DNA of 64,000 nucleotides from Sphaerolaimus hirsutus (taxonomy: Eukaryota > Nematoda > Chromadorea > Monhysterida > Sphaerolaimidae): assembly GCA_964036195.1 (NCBI GenBank), contig OZ038460.1:7195504-7259503 (forward strand), read 5' to 3'. The translations under genes and the position numbers were made by a program. The first letter of the stretch is position 1, and each line of letters starts with the position of its first letter. The notes beneath the pieces were generated by a model. It saw only the letters and a program-made list of their open reading frames with translations, was not told where the DNA came from and made no database searches. This document shows, one piece after another, positions 12,601-20,933 of the stretch.

Positions 12601-13031
12601 AGGTGTTGTAGTAGCCGAACTAGCGCCTATACTTTTATGTCATGATTTGGTAGGTATTTTTCAACAAAAAATTGGTGCATCTTCACCCCACATGACGAAT
12701 TTTCGTAAAGCGCTTTCTGAGTGTCATACAGAAACGTCCAAACGTTACCGGGACGGATGTCATTTTCACTCTGGTAATCGGACCCGCACATAACCAAACA
12801 ATTATGCACCTCCGATGCAGGGCGCCAGCGCAGCAGTATGTCCAGCGCCAAACTGCATAGCGGCCGGAATTTTCTATGGAGTTGTCGCCTTGCAGACCGC
12901 TCTCATTTGCGCCTTAGTACTTTTTAGGTTGGTACTTTTACGTTTATTGTACACAATGACGTATTAATCTATTCAATGCTGAGTATTTGTAACGTTTCAG
13001 GCGACCGGAGCCAAAATCGAAATTCTACTGA
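635..13031 (+). CDS. LMAN1: ERGIC-53-like L-type lectin cargo receptor, 13 exons
   Basis: Mannose-binding cargo receptor that cycles between ER and cis-Golgi (family knowledge). Exons: 635-800, 8113-8169, 8849-8949, 9340-9512, 9791-10011, 10275-10333, 10401-10486, 10802-10868, 11095-11233, 11563-11748, 12359-12483, 12821-12927, 13001-13031. They total 1518 bp, 505 residues, close to the ~510 of the human protein. The ATG at 635 opens a signal peptide (MKLAVCIAFLGCVLYFS). The lectin fold shows FEYKHSF, GRIGADGL, FDSFDND, NHQTDGAG, DFRNKPYP and SAATGGLADDHD. A Gln/Glu-rich coiled coil follows (exons 7-10), interrupted by a Gly-rich stretch. Exon 12 encodes the single membrane span (IFYGVVALQTALICALVLF). 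The cytosolic tail ends KSKFY, a KxKxx COPI-type retrieval signal with aromatic last residues. Intron 1 carries a 7.25 kb nested transposon insertion. Exon boundaries were chosen by eye from homology and phase. Confidence 0.95.
1244..1915 (-). repeat. Left copy of ~670 bp direct repeat (pseudo-LTR-like)
   Basis: Nearly identical and in the same orientation as 6896-7566; the pair brackets the Penelope-like element. Penelope-like elements often carry such pLTRs from tandem partial copies (family knowledge). A GC-rich island at about 1540-1715 stands out from the AT-rich surroundings. On the minus strand it stays open in more than one frame, one reading AEIVDNVAALVVLPLDPAEV and another rich in Arg-Gly-Gly. 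I do not recognise either product. Confidence 0.75.
1959..3455 (-). pseudogene. Penelope-like reverse transcriptase, frameshifted
   Basis: Copies element RNA into DNA in Penelope-like elements. Minus-strand coding runs from about 3455 (NGYSLEIEAYCRSCIHK) through FVITCVDKASNTYAF and PIKFRFISGAKKSSINGLS. It changes frame in the A-run at about 2935-2943, then continues to the stop at 1959. The second part shows motif A (CTADFSQAYRSLDIDQI), motif B (GIAMGSSVSPELCNLTLS), motif C (VRYIDDTLCI) and a following FLDLDIS. All catalytic Asp residues are present, so the damage visible here is the frame changes rather than lost active-site residues. Slippage in the A-run is an alternative to mutation. Confidence 0.85.
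3463..4995 (-). CDS. GIY-YIG endonuclease plus Penelope core N-terminal region
   Basis: An open frame of about 510 codons; the true start is uncertain and may be an internal Met before TQQVHMS. A Cys-rich segment (CQGTLTQQCGHASCRTCPHV) precedes the GIY-YIG domain: GVIYLMSCECGMQYVGET, then SLHKCFSQHLSHI, then the conserved FRWISLLFSAYPFGLN. In the family the position after SLHK is usually Arg; here it is Cys (codon TGT), as a CpG transition of CGT would give. The C-terminal part has the Penelope core signature CECHNSPFINKYHQHIISGD and LKTFLNLGLKFRI that leads into the RT. The endonuclease nicks target DNA for insertion (family knowledge). Confidence 0.85.
   Translation of the reverse strand: MLPISCVLETVLLYTHSFTLLFSLFPIPVATLLIMTQQVHMSILDTRASPVGDTLPGTLGGSVKYVSGSCYNYHIVPVSQNQSVAVNGPCFAHLVDFDLNTSKILEKCQGTLTQQCGHASCRTCPHVSGSMFFSSNVTSKNFLPCTSGPLNCLTKGVIYLMSCECGMQYVGETKHSLHKCFSQHLSHIKRKCASNVLYSHFTNSPCNFDNVKIQIIHKMPDTSSIKTSIYTEFEFRWISLLFSAYPFGLNQKIKGMGLIDKFNLINSDKPLPFFNDELMRRKRTRPKNYNHNVFSLSLDRFSLLKTPRDVYSFITSLPKKHLPKIFHLADVANFHSLISKNTCKCLQFGAEARRRQFYSKKSHVKNPICIPMKYESHFDEAISLNILHRNRQKHNLPDIAKKYIDRLQLKVAYNPPLGLKICNYNKILKNLNLNTLKEIINEPCECHNSPFINKYHQHIISGDTEICKNNDLKTFLNLGLKFRINGYGSMAKTEQKYRQLIANIITKLHE
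5177..5410 (-). CDS. Small ORF upstream of the Penelope-like ORF
   Basis: A 77-codon frame, Ser/Pro-rich, ending LRRSLRTQDKPKIDF and LHTGRGTE. The RRSxRxxxKP pattern is common near the end of a retroelement domain, so it may be part of the element's 5' coding region cut off by a stop. Its start is unclear. It could also be chance. Confidence 0.35.
   Translation of the reverse strand: MTPNTPPGKKGKINSISDVSNSIQSPVSDFSFESPSILPVSTTEPLSPSKVTLRRSLRTQDKPKIDFVALHTGRGTE
5510..6046 (-). CDS. Unrecognised 178-codon ORF inside the nested insertion
   Basis: Starts MSMDKITEQRQEK at an ATG at 6046. It continues with a charged segment and a hydrophobic stretch (ALLWIIPGHIYFILSLF) that could span a membrane, then an acidic tail. 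I cannot assign a family. It lies between the right direct repeat and the Penelope-like ORFs, so it may be an accessory reading frame of the element or captured host sequence. The possible donor GTAGTTTG near the 3' end suggests it could be an exon. Confidence 0.35.
   Translation of the reverse strand: MSMDKITEQRQEKSHALVLIARFNKGQTGYTARWRRDCDTGSGKIIIRTRGDTNSEARWKFIGEFASEFAEYIGTLNIRALLWIIPGHIYFILSLFRNFLLEIGQQILDGERDQENHAGRVVNVALERSSAEQPSEATNHGENLDNQAMHQSTLAHDSQMNESALEVVCNHFWHSSNS
6069..6617 (-). CDS. Unrecognised 182-codon ORF inside the nested insertion
   Basis: Opens MGVLGGAQPRS and stays open to 6069. A central AT-rich part (KNKNKFKIYILKILIFLK) looks like intron, with GTAGCG and TTTACAG at its edges, but the phases do not match for a simple splice. 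The downstream part (GGSLKLRFATYNVAREVLHT) faintly recalls nucleic-acid-binding ORF1 proteins of retroelements. That is a weak guess and no function is assigned. Confidence 0.3.
   Translation of the reverse strand: MGVLGGAQPRSCTVATCFFHQLIQWATTGTGSDHKNKNKFKIYILKILIFLKSPACLQPLLPSTGELWQPLQNNECWINSHHVIFHGVGKNPRLKKHKLMPTARTILQQGLGFKTNSAPMIGLVKVDQIGGSLKLRFATYNVAREVLHTRMKENYSLVFFRTLYLVFWIHAQLFQSKCFLLT
6896..7566 (-). repeat. Right copy of ~670 bp direct repeat (pseudo-LTR-like)
   Basis: Same orientation and near-identical sequence to 1244-1915. In the GC-rich island the frame AEIVDNVAALVVL stays open in both copies; differences give Val to Met and Thr to Ala replacements, and no stop appears. This suggests recent duplication, or constraint on one reading frame. 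Confidence 0.75.
8431..8532. repeat. Perfect 34-bp inverted repeat (hairpin)
   Basis: Arms 8431-8464 and 8499-8532 are exact reverse complements around a 34-nt loop. The arm begins AAGTCGCAAAAAGAATGCC. It lies in LMAN1 intron 2 and is probably a young foldback element, though a structured small-RNA precursor is possible. Confidence 0.8.
11889..12074. mobile_element. CCCTGTAAAATG-family foldback element, LMAN1 intron 10
   Basis: Left end GGACAATTCCGCACCCTGTAA, right end TTTACATGGCGCGGTATTG. The interior is built of TGTCAAxTGTCATG-like words, as in the other copies in this window. It is followed immediately by the foldback at 12074-12264. Confidence 0.55.
12074..12264. mobile_element. ~190 bp foldback element, LMAN1 intron 10
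   Basis: Ends TGCGCACACTAGTTTTCACA and its inverted copy before 12264, with paired interior segments (GAGTTTTCxxCAATGAG) and a central short palindrome CCGTCAACTACAGTTGACGG. Confidence 0.7.
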
Positions 13032-14021
13032 TTCACTTGCTCGATCTTCATGCTTCATGTGATTGCACTTTGTTTTTGTTGATTTTGATCGTTCCAAAGA
13101 CATTTCACTGTGTTTTAATTCTCGCGACTCGCAGCAACGTTTGGAGTTCTAAGTCACATTTGTTGTCCGTTGCAGAAACATTTTTGTTTTTTAATTTGTA
13201 TCGGGGATATGGTGCAGGGAGTAGGTGGTGGAATTTACCAGATTTTTTTACATTTGGTGCATTGCAAACTTTTGTCGTCCCTGATTGTCATTAGCAAATC
13301 AAATTTTTGTACTGTCCTCGTTTCCATCAGGTGAAATGATATTGCCACGGTAGGAATTATTGATATTCGAGAAGTGTAGCGGCAGTGTGCAACTAAAAAC
13401 TCCTGAATGATTTTTCACTAAAGACAGCTTAAATACACCGTTATCAGTATTTTGCAGACTTGATCGAGAATATTCACTACTTATTGTTTAGTTGTTGCAT
13501 AATTCAAAATTAGAATTCCTTCTGTGATTCTTGTGGGCTATTTATTGTATGTCCGTCGAAAATTTGGGTACTTTTCCAAGTGCTGTGTTCTTTCCGTGCT
13601 ATAAACAGATTATATAAAAAATGAAATTTGCATTGTTTTTTACCTGCACTCTGTCATTTCCTCCACATATGTATGCTGCTCATATGGTGTATTGCGTTTC
13701 ACCCTCTCTGTTCTTTAAATTTCTCAAGTTTTTAAAAAAATTTCTGACACTGTTCAGACTGCGTCGCAGCGGTGCGTCGTCATCCAAAAAATGGTGGGTT
13801 TTGTTTTGTTTCACGACCTTTTCGCGCACATTGTCGGGTTTAAGGGATCGCATAAATTCCCCATTGATTTTTAAGGTCCGGAAATCCACAAATGAAATGC
13901 CTAAGTTTTATGCAAGTAAAATGAGATGCAAAATGTGTTCTTGGACGGATTCCTAAAGACTGTCCACTGTACGGCTACTCACACATCAAATTTCTCTCGT
14001 TTTCGGGTCACTCAACAATGG
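13032..14021. other. LMAN1–TMEM161 spacer
   Basis: Holds the LMAN1 3' untranslated region and TMEM161 promoter. ORFs at 13621-13956 (+) and 13680-13889 (-) overlap each other and match no family I know. No repeats stand out. Confidence 0.4.
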
Positions 14022-17000
14022 ATGGTAATTGCGCGATAGTTTTTATTATTAACTAAAAATACTTGCCGCAGGCGCTGCTCGGCTTCCACCTGGTGCTCAC
14101 GCTGATTTCGCTCAGCGTGCTGCAGAAATTCTCCGCCAGATACTCCATAGGTCGATGGCTGCTGGCTCAGGGGTGTGTTCTTTTTGTCGCATCGTGGCAA
14201 GTATTACGAATAGTCGCATTAGCGGCCCACACAATAGTTGACACATGTGTGTTGACTTATCTGTGTCAACTCAGATTTTGGCTTCACGTGTCCTCTGAGC
14301 GATCTTCTAAGGCACTTTCCGTAATATTTATTTTTCAACATTGCCGCATGTTTATTTGGAGATCACTCAGCGACACGTGAAGGCGAAATCTGAGTTGACA
14401 CAGCCAGTTGACACACATGTGTCAACTGGTGCGCGGGCAGCCGTTATGTGGATGTTAATTCGCAGCCTGACGCGCTACCTCCACCCGAGCACTGAGAGTC
14501 TGCGCAAAGCCGCCGGCCTCACTGGTGACAAGAATAAAGCGCGCAGACGCAAACGCGACAAGGAGTTGGTTCAGTTTTCCTTTTTGAAGCGCGTTTTGTG
14601 GAATAATTTGTTACGGGTTTCAGCGTAGCTTTTCTATAATCGCCGCCAAGGTAGGGTTATCAGGGGTGTTTATCTTGAATTTTGACCCTCCGGGAAGTTG
14701 GACAGATCGCTCTTTCGGTGGGATAGATAGCTGAAAAGTTTGGAGCGGGTTGCGGGGGTTCAATATATAGGCCTTTTCAAGCTGTAGAAGTAGAAAAAAA
14801 GGAAAATCGTTCAATATAAAGGAATATTGCTAAAATGGGTATACGAGCACATACAGGGTGGCCCACGCCAGGCGCACGGTTTCAATTAGCTCCCAACACG
14901 TCAATATTGAATGAAAATTGCTCAAATTTGGTGTGGGGGTAGATAAATGTACCCCATTTGTTGTGTGAAGTGCACTATCGCAAGATTTAGTGTCAGAGCG
15001 AGAAGCACAGTTTCATATTTGCGTGTTTGAACGTGTACCATTGTAGGTGGTCCTGTGAAGTGACGTTGTTTTTCATATGATGTGATAAATGTTAAAATTT
15101 TGCGATATGAATGTGTGCACGTAACATACTAAATAGGGTACATTTATCTACTGCCATGCCAAATTTGGACTATTTTTATGAACAGTTGGTGCTTTGGTAG
15201 ACGATTGAAACTGTGCGCTACTTTCAAACATGTATTAAACTGTGCTTCACGTTCCGACATGAATTTTTGTGATGTGGAACCGTGCACTTAACACAACAAA
15301 TGGGGTACATTTATCTACCTCCATACCAAATTTGAGCTGTTTTCATTCAAAATTGGCGTGTTGGGAGCAAATTGAAACCGTGCGGCTGACGTGGGCCACC
15401 CTATATATCAAACATTGCTGAAGATAGGAAATAAGGCGTATGATTGATGATTTTGAAGGTGAAAATCTATAAAACGGTATGAAAATTAGCGATTTTGATT
15501 GTGTTGGTTAATGATAGTTGTTTGTATTTACGTTAACTCAAAAAGTACGTATACTTGGCTACTGGGTGAATACGGTTACGTATACTTTGAAAAAGTACCT
15601 GTACTCGCTTTTACGTATACTTATTGACAGTACTCGAGTACAGAAAACGTATTTCAGATCGCCTGTTTACAGATTTTTTCAAGGTATAGATGGGAAAAAT
15701 TCAGACAAGCGAAAAATAGGAACAAAATTGCAAAAAAAATATCTGAAAATAGGCAAATAACACATGAAATAGTTAATGTTAAAATGGTGAATAATGCGCG
15801 AAAATTATAGATTTTTGATGAAAATTTGCGCAAAACTCCTAAAAAAAGACTCACTTTCACGTTTTCTGGGGAAAAAGTATTCTACTCATGTTTACTCACG
15901 AGTAACAGTAAAAAAAACTTTTACTTGACGTTTTCTGTACTCAGGGGGTGAGTAAAAACTAAATTCGTTTACGTATACTTTGAAAAAAGTTTGGTACTTT
16001 TAACAACTCTGGCCGGTAGTTGTGCCTCCGTGGGGATAGATAGCTGAGCGATTTGGGGGGGGGGGTGAAGGACCCCCATATTCGAGACCCCTGATCGTGA
16101 TTGTTGTTTTTTTCAGTGAAAAGGACGACTTCCTGTTGCCCAAATCGACCGAGTTCGATTTGTACTGCGTTCCGGTGCGCGCGGTCGACGTGCTTCCATT
16201 ACCCTTTTACGTGGAATTTCGCTGGCTGGTCGATTTTACCTTCGCCGCGCTGATAGTCTATGCGCTGAGCGAATTTCATTCCTATTTGATTCATGGCGTC
16301 AAGACGAGCGAGGTGAACCTGTCGATCATTTGGTGCACTGTGGTCATTTGTTTCTGTTTGTGAGTTGCATTTTACTAATGCTAGCTGGGGGCAGTCCCAA
16401 GCCTTGTAAAATGCCCTGTAAAATGTCAAATGTCATGCAAAGTATAAAAAGTCATGGAAAATGCCCTGCAAAATGGCATTTTACATGGCTTTTGTCACTG
16501 CATGACATTTGGCATTTTACAGGGCTTGGGACCGGCACCTGACTGCAGTATATATATTTTTTTAATTACACCTTGAACCCTGCAAACCCTTCAAATTCAG
16601 CAAATCACTGACATCAATGTGCGCACTGTATTTTCGTCAATCGACTGACGGCGGCGCGTCGGGTTCTGGCGCGGACAAAAATGACGCCACTTCATATGGC
16701 GAGCGCTCAATGGTTCTCTCAGTGGGCGTGGCCTATTTCCTGCTGAGCATGATTCTACTGCTTGGAATGGAACGGTTCTTTGACCTGCATTTGACTGAAT
16801 GTCAGTTCCAACACGTTTTATTTTGGTGGTTCTTTTGTGATTTGTGGATGTGGATTGGATTGTTCCATTTCAGCTTACGCCAACTTTTCTTCCGCCGCGA
16901 ATGAGTACTTGCGCGCGCAGGACGTCTCTATTACCAGGTATAAAATTTGCCTTGTATGCGTTGTTTTTTACAGTATTCTCACATGATATTTTGACACAAG

Positions 17001-18968
17001 CTCAACTACAGATCCCGCGGCTCATCAGTGCTGCTCTACTTTTTCTTCTCGATTTACTTCGCCTTTCTCGCCGGCATGCTCGTGTTTCCCGCATTCCGTT
17101 TCGCCCGGATGCACGTTGATGGGGTCAACGACGCTGAGAGCCCTCTAAAAAAGTACGCTCGTTCTTGCCGGTATTTTTTTGGCTAGTAAAAATCGAAAAT
17201 CGATCTTTTTGCGTTTGCGAAAAAATTAATTTTTTAAACAGATCAAATCAAATTTTCTCATTGTTTTTTGATCGGATTTTTTTCGAAAATGAAGATTGTG
17301 TAAATATGTCAAGTCTCGGACAATATATTGTTATAGGAGTTATATATTGTGGTCATATTGTTTCAATATCACTGTGGAGCCACGGGATAGCATTATAACC
17401 AATTGTTTCTTTCAAAAATATCCATTTTATGTCGAATTATTACGTATATCCCTTTTTGTCGAACGTTCGTGACTTCTAGTGAAGTTCAGCATGGCATTAA
17501 GCACTTTATTGAATTTTTGTATTCCACAGGGTGCTGCTGCAGGTCGGTTTTTTCGCTCCGTTGGCCGCCGTGGCGTTTTGGCTCCGCCCCCTTTCTTATC
17601 GGATACTCACCAGGGACCCCCCAGTGTTGGTTGAATTTTAAAGGTTTGATATTGTAGTCGGTTTTATTTATTTCAATTTGCAGTCATTTGGGTTTCATTG
17701 CAAAGCTGTATTGGAAGTGTGTTGCTTTAGCGGCGCTTACAAGGTTTTTAAATATGACAGGTCACGACAATGCTCAAGTTGAGAAAATAGATCGCAAAAT
17801 AGAGTTGAGATATTCGCAATAATGTGTCCCATTTGGGATAAAAACGTAAATATGTCCGGTTTGCGTCACGTGCACCGCTAGTCATAATTCATTCACATTG
17901 ACAACAAAAGTGTAACACATGAAACATTGTGGTGACTTCTAAACCGTCTGACCCCCTCAAAGTCCCACCAAATAACCACCCCCTAAATACCCGCAGGATA
18001 ACTTCATCTCAACTGGACAGCGTGCGCTTGTGGCTGGTCGTATTGGCCAGTCTGATGCGTTTCTGCTTGGCGCGCACTTACCTTCAGGCGTATTTGGACG
18101 GCGCCAGAAAACGTGTGGAGGCCATGCGAAAGGAATCTGGCCGGATCAATAGCGCTGAACTGCAGAAAATGGTCACTTTTTTTGTTTGTTGCCCTCAGGG
18201 GTTTTGTAGATTTGGACCCCTGCCAGATAGCTCGCGGATTTGGGGGGGATACCCCACCCCCTCCCCACTAAACCCCTGGTGGCCTTGAAGTGCCAAATAA
18301 CTATTTAGAAGAATTTCAATTCGCAGATCGCTCGCGTGTTCATGTACGTGTGCGTGGCGGCGCTGCAGCTGCTCGTGCCCATCGTATTGATTTTGATGCT
18401 CGCGTGTCTGCTCAAAACGCTCGGAGCCTATGCGTGGCTGGAGGCGTTCCCCGCGCCCGCCTTTTTACAGACAAGTAAGTTTATGTACGTGTAAGGGATG
18501 TAAGTTTATGTAGATGCCTAAAATCCCCAACTTGGGGGATTAGTCACTGGGGTCTTGAGAAGACATCAGTGGGCAATGGCGTAGCCAGGAGTTGGGGGGG
18601 GGGGGTGGGCGGCCGCCACCGCCCATTAACGGGCCAGACAAAAAGATGTACTTTCTATCATCTCACATCAAAGATGTCTTTCATCACAGCTAATTTCAAT
18701 TCCCTGCTTCAACAACTCCGCAGTGCCGTTTCCCCCAGTGCGTGCCATCCTGGCCCAGTGGTCCGCCGGCAGCGTAGCTTCCGCAAATGCGACCACAGCG
18801 GCCTATGCAAAAACCGATCTGGCCGCCTCGCTGGCCCAACTGTCCCACTTGTTCAGTGCTTATGTGAATCGCGGACTGTTTTCTTTCGGCTTGGTCATGA
18901 CAATGCTGGTGCAAGTGTCGCTGGAAGTGATGGGTTTGATCTACTGCACGCAGTTTGTGCCGCAGTGA
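14022..18968 (+). CDS. TMEM161: TMEM161-family multi-pass membrane protein, 11 exons
   Basis: Exons: 14022-14024 (only the ATG), 14072-14172, 14466-14564, 16117-16359, 16601-16800, 16874-16937, 17012-17152, 17530-17625, 17997-18171, 18327-18474, 18724-18968. Sum 1515 bp, 504 residues, near the usual ~480-490. Family hallmarks: LLGFHLVLTLIS near the N-terminus, RWLLAQGLTRYLHPSTESLR, FRWLVDFTFAALIVYALSE, NLSIIWCTVVICF, FPAFRFARMHVD, DSVRLWLVVLASLMRFCLAR, YLQAYLDGARKRVEAMRKES, GRINSAELQKMIARVFMYVC and a hydrophobic C-terminus ending CTQFVPQ. The start was chosen because human TMEM161 begins Met then a hydrophobic LxG-like segment, and ATG directly followed by GTAATT fits a 47-bp first intron. 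Molecular function is poorly known; TMEM161B affects membrane excitability in vertebrates. Confidence 0.93.
14222..14443. mobile_element. Foldback element in TMEM161 intron 2
   Basis: Inverted arms built on AGTTGACACATGTG and GACACGTGAAGxCxAAATC with matching words on the opposite side. About 220 bp long with a short loop. Confidence 0.65.
14853..15406. mobile_element. ~550 bp inverted-repeat element in TMEM161 intron 3
   Basis: Ends ATACAGGGTGGCCCACG and CGTGGGCCACCCTATAT. Both arms carry GGTACATTTATCTAC and the word GTTTCAAT, with the central part repeating milder versions. A non-autonomous TIR element. Confidence 0.65.
15523..16011. mobile_element. hAT-like element rich in TTACGTATACTT words, TMEM161 intron 3
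   Basis: Right end GGTACTTTTAACAACTCTG resembles the CAACTCTG end of the hAT-type element at 33533-34349. Internal words AAGTACTCGAGTACAGAAAA and ACGTATACTTTGAAAAAGT recur at 19310-19470 and near 56800. The left end is decayed and no target duplication was found. Confidence 0.5.
16391..16540. mobile_element. CCCTGTAAAATG-family foldback element, TMEM161 intron 4
   Basis: Arms GCAGTCCCAAGCCTTGTAAA and its inverted copy GGCTTGGGACCGGCACC, with TGTAAAATGTC words between. It takes up most of the 241-bp intron 16360-16600. Confidence 0.7.
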
Positions 18969-20933
18969 GGGTTGTTTAGTTTAGGAGAAATGGCAGTGGT
19001 GCTCGATGGCGAAGTACAAAATGACTAGATGGTGGACGGTGTTTCAAAAATGTGGATGTTATTGTCATTGGAATACGCTTGAAATAATGTATTTATTCCG
19101 TCTGGGTGGATAATGGTTTTTTCACGGACTCTCAACTTTCAATTTAAATACTGTGCCGTTTTTCGTTTTAAAAAGGCACACTTGATTCTGCTTTGTTGAA
19201 CCTTGGGTCTTATTGGCGGAAATTCTCAGCGCAGCTAAGTTCTCGGTGCATCTAATTCGCCCGCAGCGCATCTAAAATCCTGTGCAGCAGCGGCACAATC
19301 AAAGCATAGTTGTTAAAACGTATTTACATTTACTCAAAAAGTATGTATACTCGAGTACTGAGTAAATACGTTTACGTATGCTTTGAAAAAAAGTACCTGT
19401 ACTCTCTTTTACGTATACTTTTTGAAAGTACTCGAGTACAGAAAACGTATTTCAGATAGGTTTTGTTATAATTAGGCTTTTTCAAGGGATATATGGGGGA
19501 AAAGGGAGAAAAAAATAGGGGGGAAAATTCGAAAAATAGCTTAAATTGGAAAAAACACACATAAACTAGTGAATTTGAAGGTTGAAATAGTCAAAAATGT
19601 ACAAAAATGAGTGATTTTCAGTGAAAATTGGTGCAAAGTTTCTCAAAAATTCTCACTTCTACTGAGAGCTTAGATGCGCTGAGGCACACCGCCACTGCTT
19701 GTTGTTAATTAGTGATGGAATAACTCTGGTGTATTTTACATCAATGTTAAATATGTATCAGTTTTGTTGATTTGTTTACTTTCTTAGTCTTAGTTGGTGC
19801 TCCTAGCTACCCGAGAATTTGATCAAGTTACAGCGCATAGGTACTTTTATTATGCATTACACGAATCATTTGAATACCTCAGGTGCTTTCCTCGTTTGAA
19901 ATATTTACCAACTTTGTCATCTATGTCAGAACATTTTCGAGTATTTTCTTGTCTTGTCAATTTTCTATAACCTTAATGCCGGTCTTGGCCTAATTCATTC
20001 AGTAATCCATATCGCATAAATTTCTCTATTCCATCTCCCGTATTACATCGAATTATCCCCCTTGAATTAACCGCCCTCGAATTAACCCCCCCCCCTCAAA
20101 ATATGCTGGGAAATAATAAATCCCCCTCGAATTAACCCTCCCCACCTCAAAATATGCTGGGAAATTATAAATCCCCCTCGAAATACCCCCCCCCCGGAAA
20201 AATGTACATCATGTATACAATGTACATGATGTATTTATTAGTGCTAATTTGCATTGCAGCTACACAGACTAGTTGGTGTAGCTATCTACGTTCTTATGTC
20301 CAAATATATCCTGTTTGGACACATATATTACCTGTTTTGGGTACGCAAATGCCTACTTTTTACTACGATCCTTAAGAAAATTTCTGACGAAATAATATAA
20401 CCCTCCCCTCGAATAACCCCCCTCGAAAAACCCCCCCTCGAATTAACCCCCCTCAAATTTTATCTGGCGAAATAATAAACCCCCATAGGGTATTTCGAGG
20501 TAATACGGTAATTGCGTTTAACTTCTAGTCATAAAATGGCTTTCTCTTTGTGGTTTGCTTTCTGCCCTCAGTACGATTGAATAAAATAAAGTCTTTAATG
20601 TGGTTTGTAGGCTATGTATTCCTGCACGCTGTTTGCTGATTAAAACTGCCGGTGCGAAATTTAATTAGCCCGACACGTCTTTCGGACAAAAAGCTCGGAG
20701 TTTACCGGAATAAAGCGTCTGTCAACTAAAGGTGATGGGGATACAACAAAAACATTCTGGTAAATCCAAATGCGTTCAAATCTGATTTATGAGTTTCAAA
20801 ATTTCTGTTGAACGTTTGTGCAAGACCAAATTGTCCCCAAAAGATTCGGGCTGGTTAAATTTGGTCACAGATACCGTATACTAATAAATTTGGTAATGGA
20901 AACAAATTTACACTGTCACCAGACATTTCAGCC
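18969..20933. other. TMEM161–UBR7 spacer
   Basis: No gene recognised. Contains a hAT-like ACGTATACTT fragment (about 19310-19470), a C-rich TACCGTATT-family element (20034-20511) and otherwise AT-rich sequence. Confidence 0.5.
20034..20511. mobile_element. C-rich TACCGTATT-family element
   Basis: Opens CCCGTATTACATCGAATTAT and ends GTATTTCGAGGTAATACGG, an imperfect inverted repeat, with repeated CTCGAATTAACCCCCC blocks. Same family as 30426-30783, 41752-42203, 47553-47814, 51575-52336 and 62493-62929. Confidence 0.65.

Noticed and set aside
13621-13956. 111-codon ORF between LMAN1 and TMEM161
   Set aside because: Phe/Lys-rich AT-derived composition, overlapped by an opposite-strand ORF, no family resemblance and no splice context.
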